64,000 nt of DNA from Firmicutes bacterium UBA5201 (GCA_002412775.1 DHVT01000001.1:1-64000); one strand, 5' to 3'. Positions 52,239 through 60,758 are shown, counted from the first letter of the stretch. Notes: generated by a model not told the origin, from the sequence alone. A program made the numbers and translations.

Positions 52239-52682
52239 ATGCTTCATAATGAGATCAAGAAAAAGCTTAGAACACTCAAACAACAGGAAATAGGAATCCG
52301 CACCGATTATGGCGTGCTTGATGTCAAAGGCATACGACTGATTTGGGATCAGTACTTTTCAACGAAGACAATCGATGACCAGTCGGTGAAATACAGCATG
52401 AAAAAATTGGCGCTAATGAACCATGAGGATCGTAAAGAAGTATTTGACGCCTTTTTTTGCTCTGTGTTTATCCAACATTATAAAGAAAATGGGATACCGG
52501 TCACAGATATGTTTGATAGGGGGCTTTTATCCTATTTTGGATTGCCTGCAACTGCTACAATGGAAGATATAAAAAGCCGTTTCAGGCATTTGGCGAAAAT
52601 CAATCATCCCGATAAGGGTGGCAGTTCAGATGTATTCATAGAGATTTTGGAAGCCTATGAGCAACTGACCTCAAAATCCTAA
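52239..52682 (+). CDS. J-domain (DnaJ-like) protein
   Basis: 147 residues. The C-terminal 60 residues are a J domain (LLSYFGLPATATMEDIKSRFRHLAKINHPDKGG; the HPD tripeptide is intact), which would stimulate a Hsp70 ATPase. The N-terminal 85 residues show no known domain. In most DnaJ proteins the J domain is at the N terminus, so this is the reverse order, found in some DnaJ-like cofactors. ATG 52239 follows AAGAGGTG. The stop overlaps the convergent sortase stop by 4 bases. Confidence 0.82.
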   Translation: MLHNEIKKKLRTLKQQEIGIRTDYGVLDVKGIRLIWDQYFSTKTIDDQSVKYSMKKLALMNHEDRKEVFDAFFCSVFIQHYKENGIPVTDMFDRGLLSYFGLPATATMEDIKSRFRHLAKINHPDKGGSSDVFIEILEAYEQLTSKS

Positions 52683-53449
52683 TCCTCTATGGCATGAATG
52701 ACGATTCTGCCGTTTTCAATTTCATAGCTGCATGTGGCAAGAGTCAAAAGGGCTTTATCTTCATTGAAGATAAAGTCTTTTTTATGCATGGAGTTGGACT
52801 GAAGAGTCTGCACATAGTTCTCATAGTCTCCATCCATGAGATCAATTTCAAGTTTGTAATCACCTGCAGAGACGATGTAAGCTGAAAATATTGTATAGGT
52901 CTTCTCGCCGTACAGGCCACTCAACTTGATTTTATCATGTGTTTTGAAATAGGTTTCTTCCTTATACTCATGCAGTCCGCCGAACATGGTGCCGTTTTTC
53001 ATGTAATGTCCATAGATGATGGTGTGTTGATCGTTGAACTGGCCAATATTTCTATAATCCATGAAAATCGCGCCTGCATCACTACTCATTTTGTAAATAT
53101 TCCGATTGAGATAAAATTCATTGTCCGAACCTCTTACAATCGGATAATCTATAACCGTATCAGCGATTGTGATCCAACCTGTAAAATCAGAGTTTATGGC
53201 CAGATATTCTGAATTCTTATTGGGCTTGTAATCGTATTTTATTTCCGGTTGTTCATTATATATCTCTATTGGATCTGCTTCTATCAGTTCTGATGCTTCG
53301 AAATTTTCACTCGATCTCAGTGCAATCAGTTCAGACACTTCCTTTTCAGAGGACTTTCTTTGGATGAGCCGAAAGCCACTGAAAATCATGATTATAAGAA
53401 GAACCAAAATCGATATGTTTAGGAAAAAATATTTACTCTTTTTAGTCAT
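52679..53449 (-). CDS. srtB: Class B sortase
   Basis: 256 residues. N-terminal anchor helix (ISILVLLIIMIFSGF), then a sortase domain with the class B layout: SDNEFYLNRNIYKM, GAIFMDYRN, the catalytic His in IIYGHYM, Cys in LATCSYE (about 240) and Arg in GRIVIHA (about 248). Sortases join LPxTG-like proteins to the cell wall; clostridial class B enzymes such as that of C. difficile accept [SP]PxTG. The divergent fasciclin gene 172 bases away carries IPQTG, a likely substrate. ATG 53449 follows AGAGGTGATACC; the longer frame to 53533 is rejected. Confidence 0.92.
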   Translation of the reverse strand: MTKKSKYFFLNISILVLLIIMIFSGFRLIQRKSSEKEVSELIALRSSENFEASELIEADPIEIYNEQPEIKYDYKPNKNSEYLAINSDFTGWITIADTVIDYPIVRGSDNEFYLNRNIYKMSSDAGAIFMDYRNIGQFNDQHTIIYGHYMKNGTMFGGLHEYKEETYFKTHDKIKLSGLYGEKTYTIFSAYIVSAGDYKLEIDLMDGDYENYVQTLQSNSMHKKDFIFNEDKALLTLATCSYEIENGRIVIHAIED

Positions 53450-53526
53450 TGGTATCACCTCTTGTTTCATTTTATCACGGAAAGAAATAAAAATCAAATT
53501 TAATTGAAAATAATTATCATTTACCG

Positions 53527-53555
53527 TTGACACGAATCACATTACGTGATATATT
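53527..53555 (+). promoter_or_regulatory. Promoter of the fasciclin gene with ATCAC-N5-GTGAT operator
   Basis: TTGACA (53527-53532), 17-base spacer, TATATT (53550-53555). The inverted repeat ATCACATTACGTGAT (53536-53550) fills most of the spacer and touches the -10. The promoter at 14797-14825 has the same design. Confidence 0.75.
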
Positions 53556-53620
53556 GTGAGTATCAAATAAACAACAATGATTTTTAACACATATTATTTT
53601 TAATTTAAAGGAGGATTACC

Positions 53621-54658
53621 ATGAAAAAGATTTTGAGTATCGTAATGAGTTTGTTATTATTAATCAGTGTACCATCATTTTCAGCAGAAGGCGATATAGT
53701 GGACATAGCGGCAGGAAATTCAGATTTCAGTATTTTAGTGGCGGCGCTTCAAAAAGCCGAATTGGTCGGAGCTCTTCAGGGCGAGGGACCATTTACAGTA
53801 TTTGCACCAACAGATGCGGCATTCGTCAAATTACTTGGTGATTTGGGAATAGGAGCAGAAGATCTTCTCAATCACCCTCAACTAGGTGAAGTACTTCTTT
53901 ATCACGTCGTATCAGGTAAGGTAATGAGCACTGATTTATCAAATGGCCTTGAAGCGGCAACCCTCAATGGGGAAGCTGTAAAAGTGGATTTGACAAGTGG
54001 AGTGAAAATCAATTCATCAAATGTTGTTTCAGCGGATATTGAAGCGACAAACGGTGTGATCCATGTGATCGATCAAGTTTTGGTACCAAGCACATTCGTC
54101 CTTAATGCGGCAAGTGTTCCTGAAACAGTAGTTGACATAGCGCTTTCAAGCGAAGATTTCAGCATGCTGGTATCATTGCTACAAAAAGCTGATTTGGTTG
54201 GAGCGTTACAAGGCGAAGGACCATTTACAGTGTTTGCACCGACAAACAAAGCATTCGAAGATCTACTTGCAGCACTGGGAATCTCAGCTTCAGATCTGAT
54301 GGCACAACCTGACCTCGCAAAAGTATTGCTATATCACGTGGTATCAGGCAACGTTCTCAGCAGTGATTTGAGTGATGGTCTTGAAGCAGCGACATTAAAT
54401 GGAGAATCTGTGAAGTTTGACCTGTCAAGTGGAGTAAAAGTAAATTCAAGTAATGTGGTCGCAGCAGATTTGATAGCTCAAAATGGTGTTGTACACGTAG
54501 TGGATTCAGTTTTGGTACCAAGCAATTTCACTTATCAAGCAGTGGAAATGGACGAAACTATACCACAAACCGGAACAATGGATTTGACCTCCATTTTTAT
54601 ATTCAGTATAATAGGATTAGCAGCTGTGATGGTTGCCAAAAAAAGAGTGAAAGCATAA
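53621..54658 (+). CDS. Cell-wall-anchored protein with two fasciclin domains
   Basis: 345 residues: Sec signal peptide (1-22), fasciclin/FAS1 domain 1 (about 25-162), domain 2 (about 169-306), then IPQTG (314-318), a hydrophobic stretch and a basic tail (AKKRVKA), which is a sortase sorting signal. The two domains are very alike (GALQGEGPFTVFAPT and LLYHVVSG are shared) also at DNA level, so they come from a recent duplication. Fasciclin domains mediate adhesion in eukaryotes and bacteria. A class B sortase gene lies divergently upstream, and the B12-regulator gene follows after 12 bases, so this and the regulator form one operon. Confidence 0.9.
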   Translation: MKKILSIVMSLLLLISVPSFSAEGDIVDIAAGNSDFSILVAALQKAELVGALQGEGPFTVFAPTDAAFVKLLGDLGIGAEDLLNHPQLGEVLLYHVVSGKVMSTDLSNGLEAATLNGEAVKVDLTSGVKINSSNVVSADIEATNGVIHVIDQVLVPSTFVLNAASVPETVVDIALSSEDFSMLVSLLQKADLVGALQGEGPFTVFAPTNKAFEDLLAALGISASDLMAQPDLAKVLLYHVVSGNVLSSDLSDGLEAATLNGESVKFDLSSGVKVNSSNVVAADLIAQNGVVHVVDSVLVPSNFTYQAVEMDETIPQTGTMDLTSIFIFSIIGLAAVMVAKKRVKA

Positions 54659-54670
54659 GCAGGTGATAAA

Positions 54671-55540
54671 ATGAGTGATTTCGGCACACGTCTCAAGAGT
54701 ATTCGCAAACTTAAAAAAATGACACAAAAAGAATTGGCGGAGATGTTGAATGTCACACAATCCACTATTGCAAACTATGAAAGCAATCTGAGGTTTCCAG
54801 GAGAAGCAAATCTGAAGGAAATTTCAGATTTGCTTCATATCAGCACTGACTATCTATTGGGTATTTCAGAAGAGACCAAAGCCGTGAAAGTTAGCGGTGT
54901 GGTGGATTTCAGTAAATTAAAGGAAGATTTGTTGGATTCTTTGCTTAAGGGTGATGAGTCTGGAGCAACAAAAATTATTATAGAAGCATACGTAAATGGT
55001 GCCAAGACAAACGAAGTCATTGATCGAGTTTTCAGTCCTATAATGGTCGAATCAGGACTTTTGTGGGAAACCGGAAAATTGGACATCTCTGAGGAACATT
55101 TCATATCAGGAGTAATTGAAAGATTGATTGCCTTGATAGGAGTCCAAATGCCAAGTGAGGATGCCAAAAATTCTGTAATGTTGATTTCACCCAGTGGTGA
55201 GGAACATGTGCTGGTACTGAAAATGATCAAGGAGATATTTCTCGAAGAAGGTTGGCGTGTATTTTATCTTGGGAAAAGCATCCCGGTAAGAAGTATCGCC
55301 TTTTTGATAGAAAGAGAAAATATCAATTTGATTGCGATTTCCATCACTAGTAAAAACAATCTCAATGGTGCCGAACATCTTATATCCGCCATAAGAAATC
55401 TGGGATTTGATAAGATCCCCAAAATTATGGTCGGAGGTCAAGCTCTTGATAGTGAAGAGCAAGCAAAATCATTTTTAGGTGCCGATTATTATGCGGAAAC
55501 GTTTTCTGAAATGAGAAAAATCGCACTCGAACAATTTTAG
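54671..55540 (+). CDS. Cro/CI-type regulator with CarH-like B12-binding domain
   Basis: 289 residues. Residues 5-64 are a Cro/CI (XRE) helix-turn-helix (MTQKELAEMLNVTQSTIANYE). Residues 80-160 form a helical cap like the B12-binding-2 module, with W132-x9-E142-H143, the Wx9EH hallmark of CarH photoreceptors. Residues 165-285 are a Rossmann-like B12 domain in which E177-x-H179 (PSGEEH) is the expected lower axial ligand. CarH proteins use coenzyme B12 to sense light and normally have a MerR-type DNA-binding part; here it is XRE. It sits in the fasciclin operon and may bind the operator at 53536-53550 (inference). Confidence 0.85.
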   Translation: MSDFGTRLKSIRKLKKMTQKELAEMLNVTQSTIANYESNLRFPGEANLKEISDLLHISTDYLLGISEETKAVKVSGVVDFSKLKEDLLDSLLKGDESGATKIIIEAYVNGAKTNEVIDRVFSPIMVESGLLWETGKLDISEEHFISGVIERLIALIGVQMPSEDAKNSVMLISPSGEEHVLVLKMIKEIFLEEGWRVFYLGKSIPVRSIAFLIERENINLIAISITSKNNLNGAEHLISAIRNLGFDKIPKIMVGGQALDSEEQAKSFLGADYYAETFSEMRKIALEQF

Positions 55541-55545
55541 TTTTT

Positions 55546-55582
55546 TAGCCACACCAGTCAAATGTTGGTGTGGCTATTTTAC
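55546..55582 (+). terminator. Terminator of the fasciclin-regulator operon
   Basis: 11-bp perfect stem (TAGCCACACCA with TGGTGTGGCTA), 9-base loop, followed by TTTTAC; a T run stands before the stem too. Confidence 0.82.
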
Positions 55583-55647
55583 TTTCCAAAAATAGAGGAT
55601 ATTTGTGATCTATGAAGAATTAACCCGTTATGAGGAGGTATGAAATT

Positions 55648-56034
55648 ATGAAGTTTTGTTGGACTACGATAACAGTAAATGACATGGAAGCGTCACTGAA
55701 GTTTTATCAGGAGATTGTCGGATTGCCACTCAATAGAAGATTTGTTGGTGGACCAGGAGTAGAACTTGCTTTTTTGGGTGAAGGAGAAACTGAAGTGGAA
55801 CTTATTTGCGACCCCAATCATCCGGCACCAGGAGAAATCAATGGGATATCATTAGGTTTTGTGGTGAAATCCGTAGAAGAAATGATGGAGTTCGTAAAAT
55901 CCAAAGACATTTTGATTGATAGCGGACCTTTCCAACCCAATCCCCACGTTAAATTTTTCTATGTGAAAGATCCAAACGGATTGAGTATTCAGTTTGTAGA
56001 AAACATGAGCGAACAGCTGACGAAAAGGGTATGA
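55648..56034 (+). CDS. VOC (glyoxalase/dioxygenase superfamily) protein
   Basis: 128 residues, one vicinal oxygen chelate domain: TTITVNDMEASLKFYQEIVGLPL, a LAFLGEGETEVELI strand, then FFYVKDPNGLSIQFVE with the Glu metal ligand. Typical of lactoylglutathione-lyase-like proteins; the first metal position is Thr instead of His, so the reaction is open. ATG 55648 follows GAGGAGG; the frame start at 55630 lies over that ribosome site and is rejected. Confidence 0.88.
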   Translation: MKFCWTTITVNDMEASLKFYQEIVGLPLNRRFVGGPGVELAFLGEGETEVELICDPNHPAPGEINGISLGFVVKSVEEMMEFVKSKDILIDSGPFQPNPHVKFFYVKDPNGLSIQFVENMSEQLTKRV

Positions 56035-56138
56035 TTAATGTATATGATCAAAGAACCGATTTCAGTCAAAAAAAATCAATAGAAGAGCTTATCGGTTACG
56101 TATGTTCACTTTAGGCTTTATTGGAGAGGAGAGACACT

Positions 56139-56993
56139 ATGCCAAAATTTGATGAAACACAGATGCTCAACATACTTTGGACAGTGGGGATATCGCTCGG
56201 AATCTATGTTCTCAAGAGTGTTCTTTTAAGGTTCATTCATAAAAGAATTCCGGATTCTGGCATATATTTTCGTTCAAAAAGGATTATAAACGGCATAGCA
56301 TTTCTATTTTTCATAATAGGCATCGCTTTGATCTGGTTCAAATCAGGTGGCAGCATCATCACCTATTTGGGGCTTTTTTCAGCAGGTCTTGCCCTTGCGC
56401 TGAAAGATATTCTTATGAATATTGCCGGTTGGCTTTATATCTTGCTTAGGCAACCGTTCGCAGTGGGCGATCGTATAGAGATTGCCGGAATCAAAGGTGA
56501 TGTCATCGATCAAAACATCTTCAAATTCAGGGTCATAGAAGTGGGCAATTGGGTACACGCTGAACAGAGCACAGGCCGAATCATCCATATTCCCAACTAT
56601 AAGATTTTTATGGACCCACTTGCCAACTACACATTGGGATTTGAGTACATCTGGGATGAAATCAGGGTGACGGTCACATTCGAGTGCAATTGGCGTAAAG
56701 CCAAAGGTATACTTGAGGAGATTGTACACCGATACTCTGACGATTTGGCTGAGGATGTCCAGAAAAAGATTTTCGAGACTTCCAGAAAATATCTGGTCTA
56801 TTACAAGAACCTCACTCCAATTGTATATACGGATGTTGTAGAAAGTGGTGTGCAGCTGACAATGCGTTACATTTGTGAGCCCAAAATGAGAAGGTTCAGT
56901 TCCGAACGCATTTGGGAAGCGGTTTTGGACCGTTTTGGCGCCGAAGTGGACATTGATATTGCATACCCAACCATGAGAAGAATTCAGTTATAG
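56139..56993 (+). CDS. MscS-family mechanosensitive channel
   Basis: 284 residues. Three helices, the last being the pore helix (SAGLALALKDILMNIAGWLYILL), then the MscS beta domain (RQPFAVGDRIEIAGIKGDV, HIPNYKIFMDPLANYT) and a cytoplasmic alpha/beta part. It opens with membrane tension to release solutes after a fall in osmolarity. ATG 56139 follows GGAGAGGAGA. It is followed after 17 bases by a GNAT gene. Confidence 0.93.
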   Translation: MPKFDETQMLNILWTVGISLGIYVLKSVLLRFIHKRIPDSGIYFRSKRIINGIAFLFFIIGIALIWFKSGGSIITYLGLFSAGLALALKDILMNIAGWLYILLRQPFAVGDRIEIAGIKGDVIDQNIFKFRVIEVGNWVHAEQSTGRIIHIPNYKIFMDPLANYTLGFEYIWDEIRVTVTFECNWRKAKGILEEIVHRYSDDLAEDVQKKIFETSRKYLVYYKNLTPIVYTDVVESGVQLTMRYICEPKMRRFSSERIWEAVLDRFGAEVDIDIAYPTMRRIQL

Positions 56994-57010
56994 CATTCTA
57001 AGGAGCAACT

Positions 57011-58135
57011 ATGATTCAGATCAAACGGGTAGAATCCAAGAAAGAATTCAAGACATTTGTAGACTTTCCCAACCAACTTTATAAAAACAATCCATATTAT
57101 GTGCCCGAACTGGTTTGTGATGGCGTCAAAGTACTCGACAGGTCCATCAATCCGGCATACGCGTTTTGTGAGGCCGAATTTTTTCTAGCCTATAAAGACG
57201 AAGATGTTGTAGGACGGATCGGGGTGATCATCAACAATAAAAGCAATGAGAAGTGGAATCAGAATTACGCAAGGTTCACAGGCTTCGATTTTGTAAATGA
57301 TTTGGAAGTATCACGGTCGTTGATGGAAGTCGCTATAAATTGGGCGATGGAGCAAGACGTGAAAGTGCTTCACGGACCACTTGGATTCACTGATTTGGAC
57401 CATCAAGGCATGATGATTGAAGGTTTTGAGGAACTTGATATGTACATCACCATATACAATGCGCCTTATTATATGGAACATATGATAGCCATGGGGTTTG
57501 AAAAAGATGTGGACTGGATCGAGTATCAACTTGTTTTTGATCCCGTTAAAATTGAAAAGCTTCACAAGATCGCAGCGCGTATGAAGAGTCGGGGTGCTTT
57601 TAATGTGATTGAATTCAAGAGCAAAAAGGAACTGTTGCCATGGGCGGAATCGGTCTTTAACCTATACAATACGGCATATGCACCGCTTTACGGTATGACT
57701 GAACTGAATCAAAAACAGATCGATCTGTATATAAAGACGTTCTTCGGTTATGTGAATCCGGATTTTATCAAGATTGTTGTCGATAAAGAAGGCGAGTTGG
57801 CAGCCTTTGCAATTGCAATGCCTTCATTATCAAAGGCCATGCAAAAATCAAAGGGAAGACTTTTACCCTTTGGATTTATACACATCCTAAGAGCCATTAA
57901 AAAAAATGATGCCCTCGATCTTTATCTGATTGCTGTCAAACCAGAATATCAAAATCTAGGCATCAATGGACTGCTCCTGGATAGTATGATGAAAAATGTC
58001 ATGGATTACGGGATACTGTCTGCGGAGACTGGTCCAATGCTTGAAACCAATAACAATATCTTATCACAGTGGAAATTTTTCAATATCAGACAGCATCGAC
58101 GAAGGCGTGTCTGGAAAAAAACATTAAAGGGATAA
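57011..58135 (+). CDS. GNAT-superfamily protein (YghO-like)
   Basis: 374 residues. An N-terminal half similar in plan to the first gene of the radical SAM operon (FVDFPNQLYKNNPYYVPELV, AFFLAYKDEDVVGRIGVIINN-like), and a C-terminal GNAT half with LDLYLIAVKPEYQNLGINGLL, the CoA-binding motif. Similar proteins of this length appear in many Clostridia and Bacteroidetes with unknown substrates. AAGGAGCA precedes the ATG. The last 12 bases overlap the convergent hydrolase gene. Confidence 0.82.
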   Translation: MIQIKRVESKKEFKTFVDFPNQLYKNNPYYVPELVCDGVKVLDRSINPAYAFCEAEFFLAYKDEDVVGRIGVIINNKSNEKWNQNYARFTGFDFVNDLEVSRSLMEVAINWAMEQDVKVLHGPLGFTDLDHQGMMIEGFEELDMYITIYNAPYYMEHMIAMGFEKDVDWIEYQLVFDPVKIEKLHKIAARMKSRGAFNVIEFKSKKELLPWAESVFNLYNTAYAPLYGMTELNQKQIDLYIKTFFGYVNPDFIKIVVDKEGELAAFAIAMPSLSKAMQKSKGRLLPFGFIHILRAIKKNDALDLYLIAVKPEYQNLGINGLLLDSMMKNVMDYGILSAETGPMLETNNNILSQWKFFNIRQHRRRRVWKKTLKG

Positions 58136-59017
58136 CTCGAAAAAGAGTTGTCCTTTTTTTGATAACACAATGATTTTTTCCAAATCCACAAGATACTGAA
58201 GGTGAGCCTTCACAACAGATCTATTGAGTAGGTGCTGAGGGACATTTTCAGACAAGTCATAGGTTTCAAATAAGAAGCTATGGATTTCATCAATGGTATG
58301 TGAGCCGCTTTCAAGGTGATTCAAAATCAAATTTTGGGTTCTGATCAGGACTTCCATATTGGCATCGAGCAAATGGTCGATATGGTCATATACCCCACCG
58401 TGAGCGATTACATAACCGTTCGCTTCCAGTGTGCGTAAACTTTCGATGGACTTCATATGCTCTCCGACATTATAAGTAAAAATGAGAGGGTGTTTTTCAA
58501 TCATGGATTCAGAAATCAGCGCATCACCCAAATAGGCTATGCCATCAGGTGTTACTATGCCATACATATTTGGTGAATGTCCTTTCAAAGGCAGAAGAGT
58601 GAATGCATGCGATTCGCCGTTCAGATCAATTTTGATCTCTGTTTCATTTGTGATGATATGATCCACTTGTGAAGGCTTGGCAAGTAAAAATTTATTGTGG
58701 AGAATTTTCAGTGGAAAAGCACCATATAAATAAGTTGGCTCGAGAATTGGTTGTTCAATGAAGCTGTGCTCCAGTTCCGGTGCAATGGTGACCACATCAA
58801 ATTGTCTTTGGATATATGAATTTCCACCACAATGGTCCGCGTGTGAGTGGGTGTTGAAAATGGCTTTGACATTGATGCCTTCAAAATCTCTGATGGCTTT
58901 TCGCACACTGGAGTCGTCATTGCCTGTATCGATCAGCAATAGATCGTCTCCGACCATGAAACCACCAATTACGACTTGTGAGGGGAGAAAGTAGCTGTTT
59001 CCTAGTATACGTTCCAT
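58124..59017 (-). CDS. MBL-fold metallo-hydrolase
   Basis: 297 residues. A metallo-beta-lactamase fold with HSHADH (His57, His59, Asp61, His62), LKGHSPNMYGI (third His), YLGDALIS (Asp) and VIAHGGVYDH (last His), giving a complete binuclear site. A C-terminal 75-residue extension (about 222-297, winged-helix-like: NRSVVKAHLQYLVDLEKI) resembles the one seen in glyoxalase II-like and Lactamase_B_2 members. The substrate is unknown. The ATG is preceded by AAAGGAGCACATT. Stop overlaps the GNAT gene 3' end by 12 bases. Confidence 0.88.
   Translation of the reverse strand: MERILGNSYFLPSQVVIGGFMVGDDLLLIDTGNDDSSVRKAIRDFEGINVKAIFNTHSHADHCGGNSYIQRQFDVVTIAPELEHSFIEQPILEPTYLYGAFPLKILHNKFLLAKPSQVDHIITNETEIKIDLNGESHAFTLLPLKGHSPNMYGIVTPDGIAYLGDALISESMIEKHPLIFTYNVGEHMKSIESLRTLEANGYVIAHGGVYDHIDHLLDANMEVLIRTQNLILNHLESGSHTIDEIHSFLFETYDLSENVPQHLLNRSVVKAHLQYLVDLEKIIVLSKKGQLFFELSL
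58130..58160. terminator. Terminator at the convergent GNAT / MBL gene ends
   Basis: 9-bp stem (GGATAACTC with GAGTTGTCC, one G-T pair), 6-base A-rich loop, then seven T on the plus strand. It lies over the last codons of both genes. Confidence 0.85.
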
Positions 59018-59130
59018 AATGTGCTCCTTTATGCAAATGGTTGAAATGATTGGCTATGAGAATAGATTATCTTAAATTAAGTGAAGATTCAATGTTTTCG
59101 ATTCAGGTCGGGAACTTTTTTAAATTGTGC

Positions 59131-59184
59131 TTGAATTTTCACGCGTGAAAGCGTACAATTAATAAAAACCGGTCAGTCGGTTTT
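59131..59184 (+). promoter_or_regulatory. Promoter with two palindromes before the TetR gene
   Basis: TTGAAT (59131-59136), a 17-base spacer and TACAAT (59154-59159). The perfect 14-base palindrome TTTCACGCGTGAAA (59137-59150) fills the spacer. After the -10 lies AAAACCGGTCAGTCGGTTTT (59165-59184), with ACCG/CGGT arms like TetR-family operators. Two different sites suggest two regulators or a two-dimer arrangement. Confidence 0.7.
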
Positions 59185-59206
59185 GATAATGACGTAGGAG
59201 GATCAC

Positions 59207-59812
59207 ATGCCAAAACTAACGGATGAAACCATTCAGTCCAGGAAATCACATATCATTGAATGTGCGTTCAGTGTTTTTTCTGAAAAAGGATACAGTGACA
59301 CTTCCATGGATGATATTGTTGAGAAATCGGGTGTCAGCAAAGGGGGCATTTACAATTATTTCAAGAGTAAAGAGGAAATTTTTCTCGAAATAGCGGAATC
59401 CAGAAGAACCGTTAGGCGAAATTTGATGGATACCATACCTGTGAACAATGGAATTCACATATTTCTAAGGCAATATTTCACGGCAGTGCTTCAAAGTCTC
59501 AAAGAAGAAAAAAATCTGATGACTGCAAAATTTTCCTTTGAATTCTGGGCAACCGTTTCGAGGAACCCTGAACTTATTGAAAAAGCACAAAATAGGTACA
59601 CACAATTTCACTCTGATCTTATTAGGATTCTTAAGCTGGGAGTCAAGCGGGGGGACTTGTCAAATCAACTTGATTTGAACAATATGGGATATGTCATTTT
59701 GGCAACTTTGGACGGCATGATGCATACGCATGCGATCATGGGAGTGAAGCTGACTGATGAGAGTGTTGAAGAATATGTGGATATGTTGATGAACAAACTG
59801 GAGGGGAGATAA
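59207..59812 (+). CDS. TetR/AcrR family transcriptional regulator
   Basis: 201 residues. N-terminal helix-turn-helix (FSEKGYSDTSMDDIVEKSGVSKGGIYNYFKSKEEI) and a helical ligand-binding domain behind it. GTAGGAGG precedes the ATG. It shares a transcript with the GNAT gene 4 bases downstream and most likely binds the CCGGTCAGTCGG site in its own promoter. The ligand is unknown. Confidence 0.93.
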   Translation: MPKLTDETIQSRKSHIIECAFSVFSEKGYSDTSMDDIVEKSGVSKGGIYNYFKSKEEIFLEIAESRRTVRRNLMDTIPVNNGIHIFLRQYFTAVLQSLKEEKNLMTAKFSFEFWATVSRNPELIEKAQNRYTQFHSDLIRILKLGVKRGDLSNQLDLNNMGYVILATLDGMMHTHAIMGVKLTDESVEEYVDMLMNKLEGR

Positions 59813-59816
59813 CAAT

Positions 59817-60668
59817 ATGATTACTTACAAACTAGGGATACATGTCGATAAAATGGATATTCATAGGGCATTTCATTTGGGATTTATGGATTACATCATG
59901 AAAGTGGATATCCCAGAGCAAGCTTTTTTCAAGCGATTCTTTGGACCTGAAGGGAATGCGCTTGACCTATCCGTAGTGGCATATGATGGCAATGAGCCAG
60001 TGGGACTGCTCCTTGGTGGCATCAAACCATTTGATGGGGGCGCGATGACCATGCGTTGTGGCGGACTCTGTGTGGTTCCTGAATTCAGAGGAAAAGGAAT
60101 CAGCCAGAAATTGATGGACATGCATAAAGAAATGGCAATTGCAAGAGGCTGCAAACAGATAATGCTTGAAGTCATCGGTGGCAATGAAAGGGCGATTCAA
60201 TTCTATAAAAACATCGGCTATCAAGTGATTTATCAATTGGACTATTATTCAGTTCAGGGAAAAGAACTGAAGACCGGTAAACTAACGAATGCCTCAGTGG
60301 TTGAAATTGAACTCGATCAGCTGGATCGTGTAAAAGACTGGATCAGTGACACACATATGAATTGGCAAAATGATTTTGACTATATTTCAGGACTTGAAGA
60401 CATAGTCCAGTATGGCATCTATGAAAACGAGAAACTGGTCAGCTTCTTGATTGCAGATCTTAGAGGGAAAGTCTATTTGCTGTGGACTCATCAAAATATG
60501 CGATTTAAAGGTTATGCTTTATTTCTTCTGAATCATTTCCGGAAGTCACACGAAATCGAAAAAATCATGATGAGTTTTCCAAACAGCGCCACATTGACAG
60601 GATTTGTAAAATCGGTCGGCTTTGTAAAGGATGAGTTGTATCAGTTTGAAATGTATGGTCTTTTGTAG
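59817..60668 (+). CDS. GNAT family acetyltransferase
   Basis: 283 residues. The N-terminal half has a complete GNAT fold: SVVAYDGNEPVGLLLGG, GLCVVPEFRGKGISQKLMDMH (Q/R-x-x-G) and VIGGNERAIQFYKNIGY. The C-terminal half (about 155-283) is a second, weaker GNAT-like unit. It follows the TetR gene by 4 bases and has GGAGGGGAGAT as ribosome site, so the regulator probably controls this enzyme. Confidence 0.88.
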   Translation: MITYKLGIHVDKMDIHRAFHLGFMDYIMKVDIPEQAFFKRFFGPEGNALDLSVVAYDGNEPVGLLLGGIKPFDGGAMTMRCGGLCVVPEFRGKGISQKLMDMHKEMAIARGCKQIMLEVIGGNERAIQFYKNIGYQVIYQLDYYSVQGKELKTGKLTNASVVEIELDQLDRVKDWISDTHMNWQNDFDYISGLEDIVQYGIYENEKLVSFLIADLRGKVYLLWTHQNMRFKGYALFLLNHFRKSHEIEKIMMSFPNSATLTGFVKSVGFVKDELYQFEMYGLL

Positions 60669-60758
60669 TACGGAGTGCGCTCCGATTCGAGTTGTTTTTT
60701 ATTTAACAATAAGGTAAAATATATTGTAATTTAAATACTCATAGTGGAGGCAATACAT

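Noticed and set aside
56039..56083. 14-codon ORF between the VOC and MscS genes
   Set aside because: No ribosome site and no conserved feature; likely chance.
60673..60686. CGGAG/CTCCG hairpin after the GNAT gene as a terminator
   Set aside because: Only 5 bp of stem, and the T run starts about 10 bases later; too weak to list.
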